DNA of 64,000 nucleotides from Mucilaginibacter ginsenosidivorax (GCF_007971525.1 NZ_CP042437.1:4712001-4776000), one strand, 5' to 3'; positions 24,177 through 33,409 are shown, counted from the stretch's first letter. The notes: generated by a model not told the origin, from the letters alone. Numbers and translations are program-made.

Positions 24177-25049
24177 ATGAAAACACCGAAAGTGATAGCC
24201 GAAATTGGTTGTAACCATAAAGGCGAAATGGAAATAGCAAAAGAATTAATCAAGGTGGCAAAGATTTTTTGCAAAGCAGATGTTGTTAAGTTTCAAAAAA
24301 GAAACAACAGAGAGTTGCTTACAGAAGAACAATACAATGCACCGCACCCTAATGCTGCCCATGCTTATGGAGATACCTATGGTGCGCACAGAGAGTTTCT
24401 TGAATTTTCTGCAGAACAACATGCTGAATTGAAAGCTTTTTGTGACGAGTTAGGTATAGTTTATTCAACTTCAGTTTGGGATCTGACATCAGCAAAGGAG
24501 ATTGCGGCGTTGAATCCTGAATTGATAAAAATCCCTTCTGCTTGTAATAATAACTACGATATGCTGGGTTGGCTGTGCGATAATTACGATGGCGAGATCC
24601 ATGTTTCAACAGGTATGACCACCAAAGATGAAATACAGGATTTAATTGAATTCTTCATCACCAAAGGAAAAAATAAAAACCTGGTAGTTTATAACTGTAC
24701 GTCAGGTTATCCTGTGCCATTTGAAGATGTGTGTCTGCTCGAGATCAATACCCTGATTGACAAATATCAAGATAAAGTGAAAGCTATCGGTTTCTCTGGC
24801 CATCACTTGGGTATAGCTGTTGATATTGCAGCCTACACTTTAGGAGCAGAGTGGATCGAGAGGCATTACACCCTTGACAGGACCTGGAAAGGAACAGACC
24901 ATTCGGCTTCACTGGAACCAGATGGCTTAAGAAGGCTAATCCGTGACCTTGCCGCTGTATCAAAAGCGCTTACTTACAAGAGCAAAGACGTGCTTGATAT
25001 CGAAAACGTACAAAGGGAAAAATTGAAATACAAAAAAGCCGTTAAATAA
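24177..25049 (+). CDS. NeuB-like nonulosonate (sialic acid) synthase without SAF domain
   Basis: The 290-residue TIM-barrel protein has the NeuB signatures KVIAEIGCNHKGEMEIAKELI (5-25), VVKFQKRNNRELLT, LIKIPSACNNNYDML, IHVSTGMTT and GFSGHHLGIAVDIAAYTLGA plus IERHYTLDRTWKGTDHSASLEP. It condenses phosphoenolpyruvate with a hexosamine-type acceptor (ManNAc or its 6-phosphate in known cases). Usual NeuB proteins are about 340-350 residues because of a C-terminal antifreeze-like SAF domain. Here the protein ends right after the barrel, and the next gene starts 16 bases later. The missing domain closes the active site of NeuB dimers in known enzymes, so this is a variant subfamily. Confidence 0.87.
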   Translation: MKTPKVIAEIGCNHKGEMEIAKELIKVAKIFCKADVVKFQKRNNRELLTEEQYNAPHPNAAHAYGDTYGAHREFLEFSAEQHAELKAFCDELGIVYSTSVWDLTSAKEIAALNPELIKIPSACNNNYDMLGWLCDNYDGEIHVSTGMTTKDEIQDLIEFFITKGKNKNLVVYNCTSGYPVPFEDVCLLEINTLIDKYQDKVKAIGFSGHHLGIAVDIAAYTLGAEWIERHYTLDRTWKGTDHSASLEPDGLRRLIRDLAAVSKALTYKSKDVLDIENVQREKLKYKKAVK

Positions 25050-25065
25050 TACAAATCTACCCGTA

Positions 25066-26016
25066 ATGAACAATGTAATAATTATCGGTACCGGTAATAT
25101 TGGCAAAAGGCACTTACAAGCATTATATAGAAGCGACCTTGAATTTGAGATCGTAGTTTATGATGTTTTTAAAGAGTCATTGTCATCGGTATCTCAATTT
25201 TGTATTGATAACAAACTTGATTCCGCCAGGGTTACGCCCGTTGAAAGTTTTGATAAGTTGCTTGGGTTCATAAACGGTGATTCGGTGGTTATTGTTGCTA
25301 CAACTGCTACTGATAGGATCAACACGCTTGAGCCGGTTATAATTCGCAAGCCCAAGGCTATTATTGTTGAAAAGCCAATTGTGCAGGTTGAAGCAGATTA
25401 TTATTATATTCAATCGATAGCGGAAAGTAACCAAGTTCCGGTTTACGTTAACTTCATAGCTCATGCTCAGCATTTTTATCGTGAGATATATCAAAATGTT
25501 AAAGATGCCAAGGAGTTCAGTTTTTACACCAATATGCCTAATTGGGGAATGTCTACAGTTGGCGTGCATCAGTTTGAATTATTCTTCTGGCTTTTTGGCA
25601 TCAAAGAATATGAAGTCGTGTTTTCTGAGGTAAGTTCAGTTTATGAACAAAAAAGGAAGGGATTTTATGACCTTGCAGGAAGTATTGTGCTGAGTGATAA
25701 AAAAGGCAATATAGCAGTATTCAGGAATCATACTGTGCCTTCTTTCCCTTCCATACAGATAATCACCGAAGACTATTTGTATACTGTTCATGAAAGCCAG
25801 AATATGCTGATAAAGATCGGCCCCGATAAAAAGCCAGTTGTAACCGACTTGAATGTGCGGTTTGTGAGCACTTACATCAATGAAATCGTTGATTATGTAT
25901 TTAATAATGAATTTGATAAAGTTTACCTCCCAACGATAGCAGATAGTTTCCTGGCGCATAAACTTTTGTTCGATTATATTTCTCAACACGTTAAAACCCC
26001 GCTAAATATTACGTAG
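25066..26016 (+). CDS. Gfo/Idh/MocA-family oxidoreductase (first copy)
   Basis: The 316-residue protein starts with a Rossmann NAD(P)-binding domain (IIIGTGNIGKRHLQAL, 4-19) and carries the EKPIV motif (about 101-105) whose Lys is catalytic in this family, followed by a C-terminal alpha/beta substrate domain. Members oxidise or reduce sugars at a ring carbon. It is encoded between the NeuB-like gene and a second member of the same family, three bases apart, so the pair probably acts on the same nonulosonate or its precursor. The substrate is unknown. It is not a close copy of the second enzyme. Confidence 0.82.
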   Translation: MNNVIIIGTGNIGKRHLQALYRSDLEFEIVVYDVFKESLSSVSQFCIDNKLDSARVTPVESFDKLLGFINGDSVVIVATTATDRINTLEPVIIRKPKAIIVEKPIVQVEADYYYIQSIAESNQVPVYVNFIAHAQHFYREIYQNVKDAKEFSFYTNMPNWGMSTVGVHQFELFFWLFGIKEYEVVFSEVSSVYEQKRKGFYDLAGSIVLSDKKGNIAVFRNHTVPSFPSIQIITEDYLYTVHESQNMLIKIGPDKKPVVTDLNVRFVSTYINEIVDYVFNNEFDKVYLPTIADSFLAHKLLFDYISQHVKTPLNIT

Positions 26017-26019
26017 TTT

Positions 26020-26988
26020 ATGCAAAGAATTGTTTTTATAGGTTGTGGTCAGATTGCTCATTTTCACGCAGATGTTTTAACGAGTTTAGGTTGTAAAATT
26101 GTAGGTGTAGCCGCCAAAGAAGATAACGACAGATTATTAGCATTTAAAATAAAATATCAGATAAATAAGTCATTTATGTCATGGAATGACATGGTGGCTG
26201 AATGTGATTTTGATGCAATATGGGTTGTTGCCAGCTGGCCTGCAATTGACGAAATGATACTTGATCTGATAAAGACCGGGAAAAATATTTTCGTTGAAAA
26301 ACCAGTTGCTTTATCATCTGAAAAAATAAAAAAAGCGATAGAACTGCAAAAAGAATACGGTACCAAAATACAAATTGGGTACAACAGGCGTTTTTATAAA
26401 TTTATACCTTACCTGCGTGAGCGAATTATTAAAGGAAAAATCCGCTCGGTTATTGTGGAAGTGCCTGAGACTACCGGCGGAAAAAGCGATTTCCTGCTGA
26501 AAAACCTCTGGCTGCAAAACTCATCGCATGTGGTAGATCTTGTTTACCATCTGGTCGGAAAATTCGATCTTGTTTTTGCCGATTCACAGTCAAAGGTCAC
26601 ACACGAAAAAGATACATTTTACTCTTTATTCCAGGCAAAAGGAGATAGTTACCGCTTTCAGGTAAACATTATATCTGTATGGAATTCGCCATCTAATTTC
26701 TCCATAAAAATATACATGGAAGATGAGTTGATAGAACTAAAACCGCTGGAAGTTTTAAAGATATATCAAGGTTTCGAAATACGTGATCCTACTCCGGAGT
26801 TGCCCATTCGTCAATACTTGCCAAAAGTAAAAGAAAGCCAACATTGGGGCAGCAGCGAGGATAAATTTAAGCCTGGTTTTTATGACCAAGCAAGATATTT
26901 TCTTGGTATGATTCCGGAGTCTGGATATTCGCCATCACTTTTGGAAGATGCACTTTACGTAACGGAAACTATAGAGTCTTTTTTATAG
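26020..26988 (+). CDS. Gfo/Idh/MocA-family oxidoreductase (second copy)
   Basis: The 322-residue protein has the dinucleotide-binding motif FIGCGQIAHFHADVL (about 5-19), the catalytic-type EKPVAL (about 94-99) and the family's C-terminal sheet (NSSHVVDLVYHLVGKFD near 167-183). The ATG at 26020 is three bases after the stop of the first member, so the two are cotranscribed and probably sequential in one pathway or paired as oxidase and reductase. The rest of the operon points to nonulosonate or amino-sugar chemistry. The exact reaction cannot be deduced. Confidence 0.82.
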   Translation: MQRIVFIGCGQIAHFHADVLTSLGCKIVGVAAKEDNDRLLAFKIKYQINKSFMSWNDMVAECDFDAIWVVASWPAIDEMILDLIKTGKNIFVEKPVALSSEKIKKAIELQKEYGTKIQIGYNRRFYKFIPYLRERIIKGKIRSVIVEVPETTGGKSDFLLKNLWLQNSSHVVDLVYHLVGKFDLVFADSQSKVTHEKDTFYSLFQAKGDSYRFQVNIISVWNSPSNFSIKIYMEDELIELKPLEVLKIYQGFEIRDPTPELPIRQYLPKVKESQHWGSSEDKFKPGFYDQARYFLGMIPESGYSPSLLEDALYVTETIESFL

Positions 26989-27051
26989 TCGGTAACCTCC
27001 GTTGTTATTCTTTCAGCGCATTAGGCAACATATAAATAATTTTTATTATAA

Positions 27052-27750
27052 ATGACCAAAATTCTGATAATTGCCGACTCAAATGGGATGCCGCGTAATG
27101 AGATCACTTACGAAGAAACCTGGGTTTATAAATTAATTACATCGTTGCCTGCACTGCATTTTATTGATCGCAGCAGGAGAGCCTCCACTGTTGAAAGACT
27201 TATTACTGAAGGCGGCGATGTTGTTAACGTAAAACAAGGTGCAGACTTACTTGAATATTACAATCCCGACGTTGTTATTTTGCAATTAGGCATTGTTGAC
27301 TGCTCGCCGAGGTATGTTAACAACAGAAATGTTTTTGTAAAAATATTGAACCAGATGCCTAATAAAGTTCAATCCTTTTTTTACCGTTTCATAAAGAAGT
27401 ATACCACACGTAATCCTAATTATGCTTTTGTGCGGGCCGATAAATTTAAAAAAATATTGGAGCAGTTCATCTTAAGGGCGGCGGCAATAAGTACCAAAGT
27501 ATTAGCAATTACCATCGCACCGGTTACAGAAGAATTTGTAAGAAAAAGCCCGCACATAAGAAAGAGCATCGCTTCATATAATAATATATATAAAGAGTTA
27601 AGCTCAAAGTTCCCCGGTTTTTTTATTGTTGATCCTTTTGATGAGAGCGTAGATATCGAATTTATAGCGTTGGACGAGTTTCACGTAAATAATGAAGGGC
27701 ATTCACTTATATACAATAATGTTAAAACTGCCCTGGTGGAATTGGTTTAA
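27052..27750 (+). CDS. SGNH/GDSL-type hydrolase
   Basis: The 232-residue protein has the SGNH block I motif ILIIADSNG (about 4-12, nucleophile Ser10), a VVILQLGIVD block (about 75-84), and the DEFHVN block V (about 207-212) carrying the catalytic Asp and His. There is no signal peptide, so it acts in the cytoplasm. In glycan loci such proteins add or remove O-acetyl groups. Here it lies between sugar oxidoreductases and the flippase. I infer a role in editing the repeat unit's acyl groups. Confidence 0.78.
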   Translation: MTKILIIADSNGMPRNEITYEETWVYKLITSLPALHFIDRSRRASTVERLITEGGDVVNVKQGADLLEYYNPDVVILQLGIVDCSPRYVNNRNVFVKILNQMPNKVQSFFYRFIKKYTTRNPNYAFVRADKFKKILEQFILRAAAISTKVLAITIAPVTEEFVRKSPHIRKSIASYNNIYKELSSKFPGFFIVDPFDESVDIEFIALDEFHVNNEGHSLIYNNVKTALVELV

Positions 27751-27802
27751 TAATTGAAGGTAGGCCATCTTAATTATGGCCCCAGTAATTTTAAAATAAA
27801 TA

Positions 27803-29233
27803 ATGGCTTCACTATTAAAAAATACAGCTATATATGGCCTCGGGAACATGGCCCAAAAAGGGCTCAGCTTTTTACTTGTATTTATGTTTACCCATTATCT
27901 TACCCCGTCAGATATTGGTATCATTAATACACTTCAGGTGTTCTCTGTAATTTATGTATTTTTCCTTTCGTTTGGCCTTGAACGATCATTATACCGTTTG
28001 TATCATGATTACAAAGACGTACAGGACCGCCGGAATTTTTTAGGCACAATTAATATCGGTATTGTCATAATTTCAACGATTGTTATTTCAATAACCTTTT
28101 TGCTAAAGGATGCAATTTCGGCCTTGCTTCCCGGCGTGGCTTTTTACCCACTTATTATTCTGGGTATGTGCGATGCCTTCTTTACAACCATTACGATAGT
28201 GCCCAAGATACTTTTTCAGGTTGAAGGAAAGCCGTTTAAGTTTTTATTTCTTACACTTGGCCAGGCTGTGTTTGGAGTGACGTGTACTTGTGTGGCATTG
28301 TACATGGGGTATAGGTCAGCTGCTGCAGTTTTTGGTGCGGGTATATTATCTTATATCTTTTTTTTTCCGTTTGACTTAACTGCAATCATAAAGAATGTAA
28401 ACTTTAAATTCGATACTAAAGTATTTACAACTACGCTTAAATATTCGCTGCCGATGTTACCATCATTGTTGTCAAGTTGGGTTATTAATATGAGCGATAG
28501 GTTTTTTATAAACCATTTTTATAATCTCACCCAGGTTGGTTTGTATTCGGTAGTATACAAGATTGGGCAAGTGGTACAGCTATTTTCTACCGCGGTACTT
28601 ATGTCATATAACCCCATCTTTTTTGAGATGGCTAATAAGCCCAACCCGGATCATGAAAAAATACAAAAGCTCCATAACGATAATATCCTACTGCAGCTGT
28701 TTATGTGCTTTATCGTGGCATTTATCAGTAACGACTTTATAAAGATATCTCTTACGGAATCTTACCTAAAAGTAGCGTACATAGTTCCTATAGTCGCGTT
28801 CGGATATTTTTTTATCCAGATGAACGGATTGCAGAACCTGTCATTCCATCAAAGCAAAAAGATAATTGCACTGATGTTCATCAGTGTTTTTGCAGCTGTA
28901 ACCAATATCATATTAAACTATTTTCTGATTAAATATTATGGTATTGATGGAGCGGCTTATTCTACAGTGATCACGCAGCTAATATATTTTGCTATCATTT
29001 ATAAGATATCACTCAGATACTATGTGCTCCGTATAAACTTTAAAATAATAGCTTTATATTATGTTGGGATGGCAGCATTGGTATTTATATTTTTCAAATA
29101 TGTTTCTCCCGGATGGCTTGGGCTCACTTTAAAATTGGCAATAATTGTCATAATATTTTACCTGATGTTTTACAAACAGGTAATTGGCTTAGTCACTAAA
29201 TTTAAGGAGCGTAAACAAGTAAGCGCACTGTAA
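27803..29233 (+). CDS. Wzx-type polysaccharide flippase
   Basis: The 476-residue protein is an integral membrane protein with about 12-14 hydrophobic helices of the MATE/MOP flippase superfamily. It begins MASLLKNTAIYGLGNMAQKGLSFLLVFMF, with the opening helix and the GL-N pattern typical of polysaccharide exporters. It should flip the lipid-linked repeat unit across the inner membrane to the Wzy-like polymerase. The rest of the locus (Wza, Wzc, polymerase) fits a Wzx/Wzy system. Confidence 0.88.
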   Translation: MASLLKNTAIYGLGNMAQKGLSFLLVFMFTHYLTPSDIGIINTLQVFSVIYVFFLSFGLERSLYRLYHDYKDVQDRRNFLGTINIGIVIISTIVISITFLLKDAISALLPGVAFYPLIILGMCDAFFTTITIVPKILFQVEGKPFKFLFLTLGQAVFGVTCTCVALYMGYRSAAAVFGAGILSYIFFFPFDLTAIIKNVNFKFDTKVFTTTLKYSLPMLPSLLSSWVINMSDRFFINHFYNLTQVGLYSVVYKIGQVVQLFSTAVLMSYNPIFFEMANKPNPDHEKIQKLHNDNILLQLFMCFIVAFISNDFIKISLTESYLKVAYIVPIVAFGYFFIQMNGLQNLSFHQSKKIIALMFISVFAAVTNIILNYFLIKYYGIDGAAYSTVITQLIYFAIIYKISLRYYVLRINFKIIALYYVGMAALVFIFFKYVSPGWLGLTLKLAIIVIIFYLMFYKQVIGLVTKFKERKQVSAL

Positions 29234-29370
29234 AACAAAGCATATGCCCAAAAAATATTTAAACAGGTTTCAGGTATCGCCAAAGGTATTTATACCTATA
29301 ATGATAGCTGCCGTATGTAATTAGTAGGAATGTTTTTGGTAACGGAATCAAATAAATTAATTTAAAAAAA

Positions 29371-30372
29371 ATGCTATATATCGTTTGTCTTTCTTACTTG
29401 TCTATCCCGGAGGTACTATCGTTAACTGAAGGGCACGATGATTTTAAAATCATAACAGATCAGCCATCGTTACATGAGTTTTGTAGCAAAATGTTTTCTG
29501 ATAAAGAGGTAATTCTTGTTGACCGGCCGCCAAAATTATCCGGCCTAAATAAAATTATCCTGCCTTTAAAACTGAAACAATATAAAGCTGACCTGTTGAA
29601 AAAGCTTGGCAAACCTGAAAAATCAGACATATATATATTTTACAACGCATTTGGTTTTCACATCAGCTGGTGGCTAACAAAAATTGCTGCGAATAATACG
29701 ATCTATTACAAGCCGGACATTGATATGTCGATGTGGAAAGACCGGTATACTGTTAATTCATTAGTTAAGCAATTTTGGATATGGCTTAATTTTAATGCGC
29801 TTACCATTCCGGTTTGGAATGGTACAGAATATTTTCCAAAAGTAAGTGACCAATATATCAGGAAATACCATATTAAAGTATTGGAGCGTATTCCTATTAA
29901 TTTCGCTTATATAAAAAAGTTGCTGAATGAGAAGTTTCATATCGGTAATCAGAAATATTTGCTATTGTCGGGTAATACCGTTCCTGACAATATGGTGTAT
30001 GAACAAGAATATATATCTAAAAATGATGCAATAATAGAAATTATGGGACTTGAAAATGTGGCCATTAAGATACATCCACGATTTAATTCCCTGTATGGAA
30101 AAGAAAAGGATGGTGTTATTGTACCCTCCTTTATACCGGCTAATATCATTTTCGACAATTTTGATACGATCATCGGGTATTCATCTGCTGCTTTGTTTGA
30201 GGCTGCCAACAAAGGAAAAACGACAATATCACTAATCTGCATGTTTGAGCCTGTTTCAACCGATAATAAAGCTAATTTTATTAAATATCTTAATGGCAAT
30301 TTGAAAGACGGTGCGAAAATATTTTACCCTGAAACACCCGCCGAGTTTGCCGAAATAATAGGTGGTGCTTAA
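29371..30372 (+). CDS. Candidate GT-B sialyltransferase-like glycosyltransferase
   Basis: The 333-residue protein has no family I can name with certainty. Its C-terminal half has an IKIHPRF motif (His-Pro at 235-236) and a GYSSAALFEAANKGKTTI segment (Ser-Ser at 271-272), the two signatures shared by GT-B CMP-sialic-acid transferases (GT38/GT52/GT80 group). A clear D/E-D/E-G motif in the N-domain is not evident. The neighbouring NeuA- and NeuB-like genes would supply CMP-nonulosonate, which strengthens the idea. There is no signal peptide or TM helix, so it should work on the cytoplasmic face. Function is inferred from motifs and context. Confidence 0.6.
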   Translation: MLYIVCLSYLSIPEVLSLTEGHDDFKIITDQPSLHEFCSKMFSDKEVILVDRPPKLSGLNKIILPLKLKQYKADLLKKLGKPEKSDIYIFYNAFGFHISWWLTKIAANNTIYYKPDIDMSMWKDRYTVNSLVKQFWIWLNFNALTIPVWNGTEYFPKVSDQYIRKYHIKVLERIPINFAYIKKLLNEKFHIGNQKYLLLSGNTVPDNMVYEQEYISKNDAIIEIMGLENVAIKIHPRFNSLYGKEKDGVIVPSFIPANIIFDNFDTIIGYSSAALFEAANKGKTTISLICMFEPVSTDNKANFIKYLNGNLKDGAKIFYPETPAEFAEIIGGA

Positions 30373-30413
30373 ATATTTATTAACGCTTGCATAGTGACAG
30401 TTATTGAAATAAT

Positions 30414-31103
30414 ATGAGCTTTTTGACAAATAACCTTATATATAATTGGATGAAGCAGACTTATTTTAAAAGTAAGGCGCGCTGGTTGAAGAATGTTACT
30501 TTGCAAAAAGGGGTTCAATTGGATAGCAAAACGAAATTCGGTGGTAATAACGCAGTATACCAAGGGTCAAGGGTGAGAAGCAGCTTTATAGGGTATGGTA
30601 CTTACATTGCAAATAATTCTGCCGTATTCAGGTCAGATATAGGGAAGTATTGTGCAATAGGGGATAACGTGAGCATTTCATTGGGGCTGCATCCCTCGAA
30701 AGAATATGTGTCCATACATCCTGCATTTTTTTCTATTTATAAACAGGCAGGCTTTACTTACGTTAATGAGCAACGTTTTAGCGAACATAATTATTTGAAA
30801 GACAGTGCCTATTGCGTTAAGATAGGTAATGATGTTTGGATTGGAAATAATGTTTTGATATTTGATGGAGTTACTGTTGGTGACGGAGCTATAATAGGCG
30901 CCGGAGCTATTGTTACCAAGTCGGTCGAACCTTATAGTATAGTATTAGGTGCGCCTGCAAAGCACGTACGTTATAGGTTTACAGCCGAGGAGATTGAAAA
31001 ATTACTGAAGTTAAAGTGGTGGGATAAAGATCCTGAATGGCTAAAGGCAAATAGCCTGTCATTTAAGAACATTAAGCAATTTTTAAATGAAAATGAGTTA
31101 TAG
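30414..31103 (+). CDS. Hexapeptide-repeat acyltransferase (CatB/LbH type)
   Basis: The 229-residue protein contains a left-handed beta-helix. Irregular hexapeptide repeats begin near residue 40, and a strong set, IGNDVWIGNNVLIFDGVTVGDGAIIGAGAIV (about 139-169), is followed by APAKHVRYRF, the ending seen in xenobiotic/serine/sugar O-acetyltransferases. The His in LGLHPS (about 88-90) may be the catalytic base. It probably transfers an acetyl group to a sugar of the repeat unit. It has an N-terminal extension of about 40 residues rather than a membrane anchor. Confidence 0.84.
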   Translation: MSFLTNNLIYNWMKQTYFKSKARWLKNVTLQKGVQLDSKTKFGGNNAVYQGSRVRSSFIGYGTYIANNSAVFRSDIGKYCAIGDNVSISLGLHPSKEYVSIHPAFFSIYKQAGFTYVNEQRFSEHNYLKDSAYCVKIGNDVWIGNNVLIFDGVTVGDGAIIGAGAIVTKSVEPYSIVLGAPAKHVRYRFTAEEIEKLLKLKWWDKDPEWLKANSLSFKNIKQFLNENEL

Positions 31104-31118
31104 CTTTGCAATTGATAT

Positions 31119-32372
31119 ATGAATTTTTTAAAAAGGGTTACTAAAGACAGGTTACTGGTATTTTTGTTGCTGATTGCGAGTGGCGACCCTGCTCTTACTG
31201 CACAATCCTGGACACCCGGAGCGATGGTTGCCATCGCAGGTGTTCTTTTCTTTTACTATCGTGCGCGTTTAAAATGGCCTTTCTACAGGTCGTTTTTCAT
31301 TTATATTTTTTTATTCGTAATTTTAATTATTTATCAATATTATACTCTTGGCGCATCGCAGGGTGTATTTTTATTAGGATTTATAATAAAAATATTTATC
31401 GGGATAGTTGTGATGGCAATACTGGGGGCGCGGTTTTCGATGGTGTTACTTGATGTTATGTATTTTATATGCTTAATAAGCTTTCCATTTTATTTAATAC
31501 ATTTTATTGGTGGCGACAATGTGATGCAATCATTCTTTTTAGGCGCCGATACACACTCAGTTGGTTTATATACCTTTAGGGGATTGGCGCCGGGTGAACA
31601 CGTACTTCGTAATTCAGGCATGTTTTGGGAGCCGACGGCATTCCAAGGATACATCAATGTTGCGCTTTTCCTTAATTTCCGCAGGCTGAATTACCTGATG
31701 GCAAACCAACGTAAAAAACTTGCTATCATATTTATCGCTTTCCTTTCCACAATCAGTACTACAGGTTTCTTCCTGTTTGCAGTGTTGGTAGTTGTTTACT
31801 TGCTGGCGTACACCAAAATAAATAAGGCGTTTGCAGTAACGATAACAGTGATATTTTTTACATTAGGTATTTACCTTTTCAACTCACTTGATTTTTTGGG
31901 ATCAAAAGTACAGTACCAATTTGAAGATGCATCTACAAGTAATGGCGATTACAATACCACACGCTTTGGCGAAATTTTATTTGATTACCATTATATTCAA
32001 AAACATCCGTTTACCGGAAACGGGTTCAATGCTGCTACAAGGTTTGCTGACGATCCCGAGATAGTACATATGATTGAAAATGGCAAGAATCCCGGCTTGG
32101 GAAATGGGTTCACTGATTTTATTGCCTGTGCCGGATTGATAGGCACATTTTGGTTTTTCTACATTCTATATAAGAACGTTTCCAAAGTATCAAAGGTTGA
32201 TGCCATATTTTTAATTATTGTTATAATCATTTCGTTGCAGGGCGAAGCTTATTTAAGGTATCCGTTTTTTCTTGGATTGCCTTTTCTGATACCATTGCCG
32301 ATATTAAACTATAAAAATTATTTAAGATCCCGTGAAAAGCAAAGACATAGCAATTCTTTTAACCTGTCATAA
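31119..32372 (+). CDS. O-antigen polymerase-like membrane protein (Wzy candidate)
   Basis: The 417-residue protein has about ten to twelve hydrophobic helices and a large periplasmic loop near residues 125-185 (LGADTHSVGLYTFRGLAPGEHV; NSGMFWEPTAFQGY), the pattern of Wzy/WaaL-type proteins. Wzy sequences are highly divergent, so the call rests on topology, loop and position between acyltransferase and glycosyltransferases. A Wzx-like flippase, Wza-like and Wzc-like proteins in the same run support it. Its last 41 bases overlap the start of the following GT2 gene in another frame. Confidence 0.75.
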   Translation: MNFLKRVTKDRLLVFLLLIASGDPALTAQSWTPGAMVAIAGVLFFYYRARLKWPFYRSFFIYIFLFVILIIYQYYTLGASQGVFLLGFIIKIFIGIVVMAILGARFSMVLLDVMYFICLISFPFYLIHFIGGDNVMQSFFLGADTHSVGLYTFRGLAPGEHVLRNSGMFWEPTAFQGYINVALFLNFRRLNYLMANQRKKLAIIFIAFLSTISTTGFFLFAVLVVVYLLAYTKINKAFAVTITVIFFTLGIYLFNSLDFLGSKVQYQFEDASTSNGDYNTTRFGEILFDYHYIQKHPFTGNGFNAATRFADDPEIVHMIENGKNPGLGNGFTDFIACAGLIGTFWFFYILYKNVSKVSKVDAIFLIIVIIISLQGEAYLRYPFFLGLPFLIPLPILNYKNYLRSREKQRHSNSFNLS

Positions 32373-33183
32373 CAGGAAAGATACCACACTCGAGTGCCTG
32401 AAAACCGCTTATGCTTCTGTTAAAAAAAGCCAGGTAAAGGTAGATATCTATTTAACTGATGACGGATCTACAGATGGGACTTCTGAAGCCGTAGCCTCAC
32501 AATACCCGGATGTTAATATTATTAAAGGTGATGGTAATTTATTTTGGGGACGGGGCATGATAAGTTCATGGAAAGAAGCTGCAAAATACGACTATGACTT
32601 TTATATGTGGTTAAATGATGATTCGACCCTATTAGAAGATGCAATAGACAAATTATTGAAGGATTCCGCGCTCTTTAACTACCAATCGATAATTGCCGGC
32701 GTTTGCAAAGCCGGCGATTCAGATGCTATCTCCTATAGTGGCTATTTATTAAAGGACAAAAAGAAATTGCTACCACAAGGGAAACCTGTAATTTGCGATT
32801 TTTTTAATGGCAACATTGTTTTAATACCTAAGAGTGTTTTTTTGAAAGTAGGTTTTTTAGACGAGGTTTTTCACCACCCAGGTGGCGACATAGATTATGG
32901 ATTGAGAGCAAAAAAGTATGGAATTAATTCCTACATATCGTCAGATGTAGTTGGAGTTTGCGAAACTAATGACGTTTTACTTAAATGGTGTAATCCCAAA
33001 GTTCCGTTCAAAGAAAGACTTAAAAACTTTAATTCACCCCTTTGTTTTAAACCCCGGCAGGTATATATATTTGAAAGACGACATACCTCGTTACATATGG
33101 CTTTATTCAGATCGGGGATTATATATATCAGGTTAGTATTCCCCAAACTATGGATACTAATGGGTAAAGCCAAACGGTATTGA
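32332..33183 (+). CDS. Family 2 glycosyltransferase
   Basis: The 283-residue GT-A protein starts at GTG 32332 (MKSKDIAILLTCHNRKDTTLECL), has the nucleotide-sugar motif YLTDDGSTDGTSEAV (about 43-57) and the metal-binding WLNDDS (about 98-103). It transfers a sugar to the growing lipid-linked repeat unit in the cytoplasm. The start is well inside the wzy-like frame, but no later Met would keep the LLTCHNR strand intact, so a 41-base overlap and probable translational coupling follow. Donor sugar is unknown. Confidence 0.87.
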   Translation: MKSKDIAILLTCHNRKDTTLECLKTAYASVKKSQVKVDIYLTDDGSTDGTSEAVASQYPDVNIIKGDGNLFWGRGMISSWKEAAKYDYDFYMWLNDDSTLLEDAIDKLLKDSALFNYQSIIAGVCKAGDSDAISYSGYLLKDKKKLLPQGKPVICDFFNGNIVLIPKSVFLKVGFLDEVFHHPGGDIDYGLRAKKYGINSYISSDVVGVCETNDVLLKWCNPKVPFKERLKNFNSPLCFKPRQVYIFERRHTSLHMALFRSGIIYIRLVFPKLWILMGKAKRY

Positions 33184-33409
33184 TAATTTGTACATATCAA
33201 AATAATGTCCGTTTGGTTTCAGATATATAAAGTTGCTGAATTTATATATGTTATTTGATTTTTAGGATGAGGGCAATATCACCTTTAGTAAGGAAATACG
33301 TCCTATCTCAATTGAACTCCATAAATATGGATATTGCCGTAGTTAAAGCATTTGTTTTGAGCACAGATGTTAAATTTTATTGTTTTGTTTGAGCTGTGGA
33401 AAAAGTAAA
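33184..33409. other. AT-rich spacer before the GT4 gene
   Basis: This 226-base stretch holds no ORF, terminator or clear promoter that I can support. It is one of the larger gaps in an otherwise tightly packed locus, and it precedes the gene with the C9 tract, so a promoter here is plausible. Confidence 0.4.
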
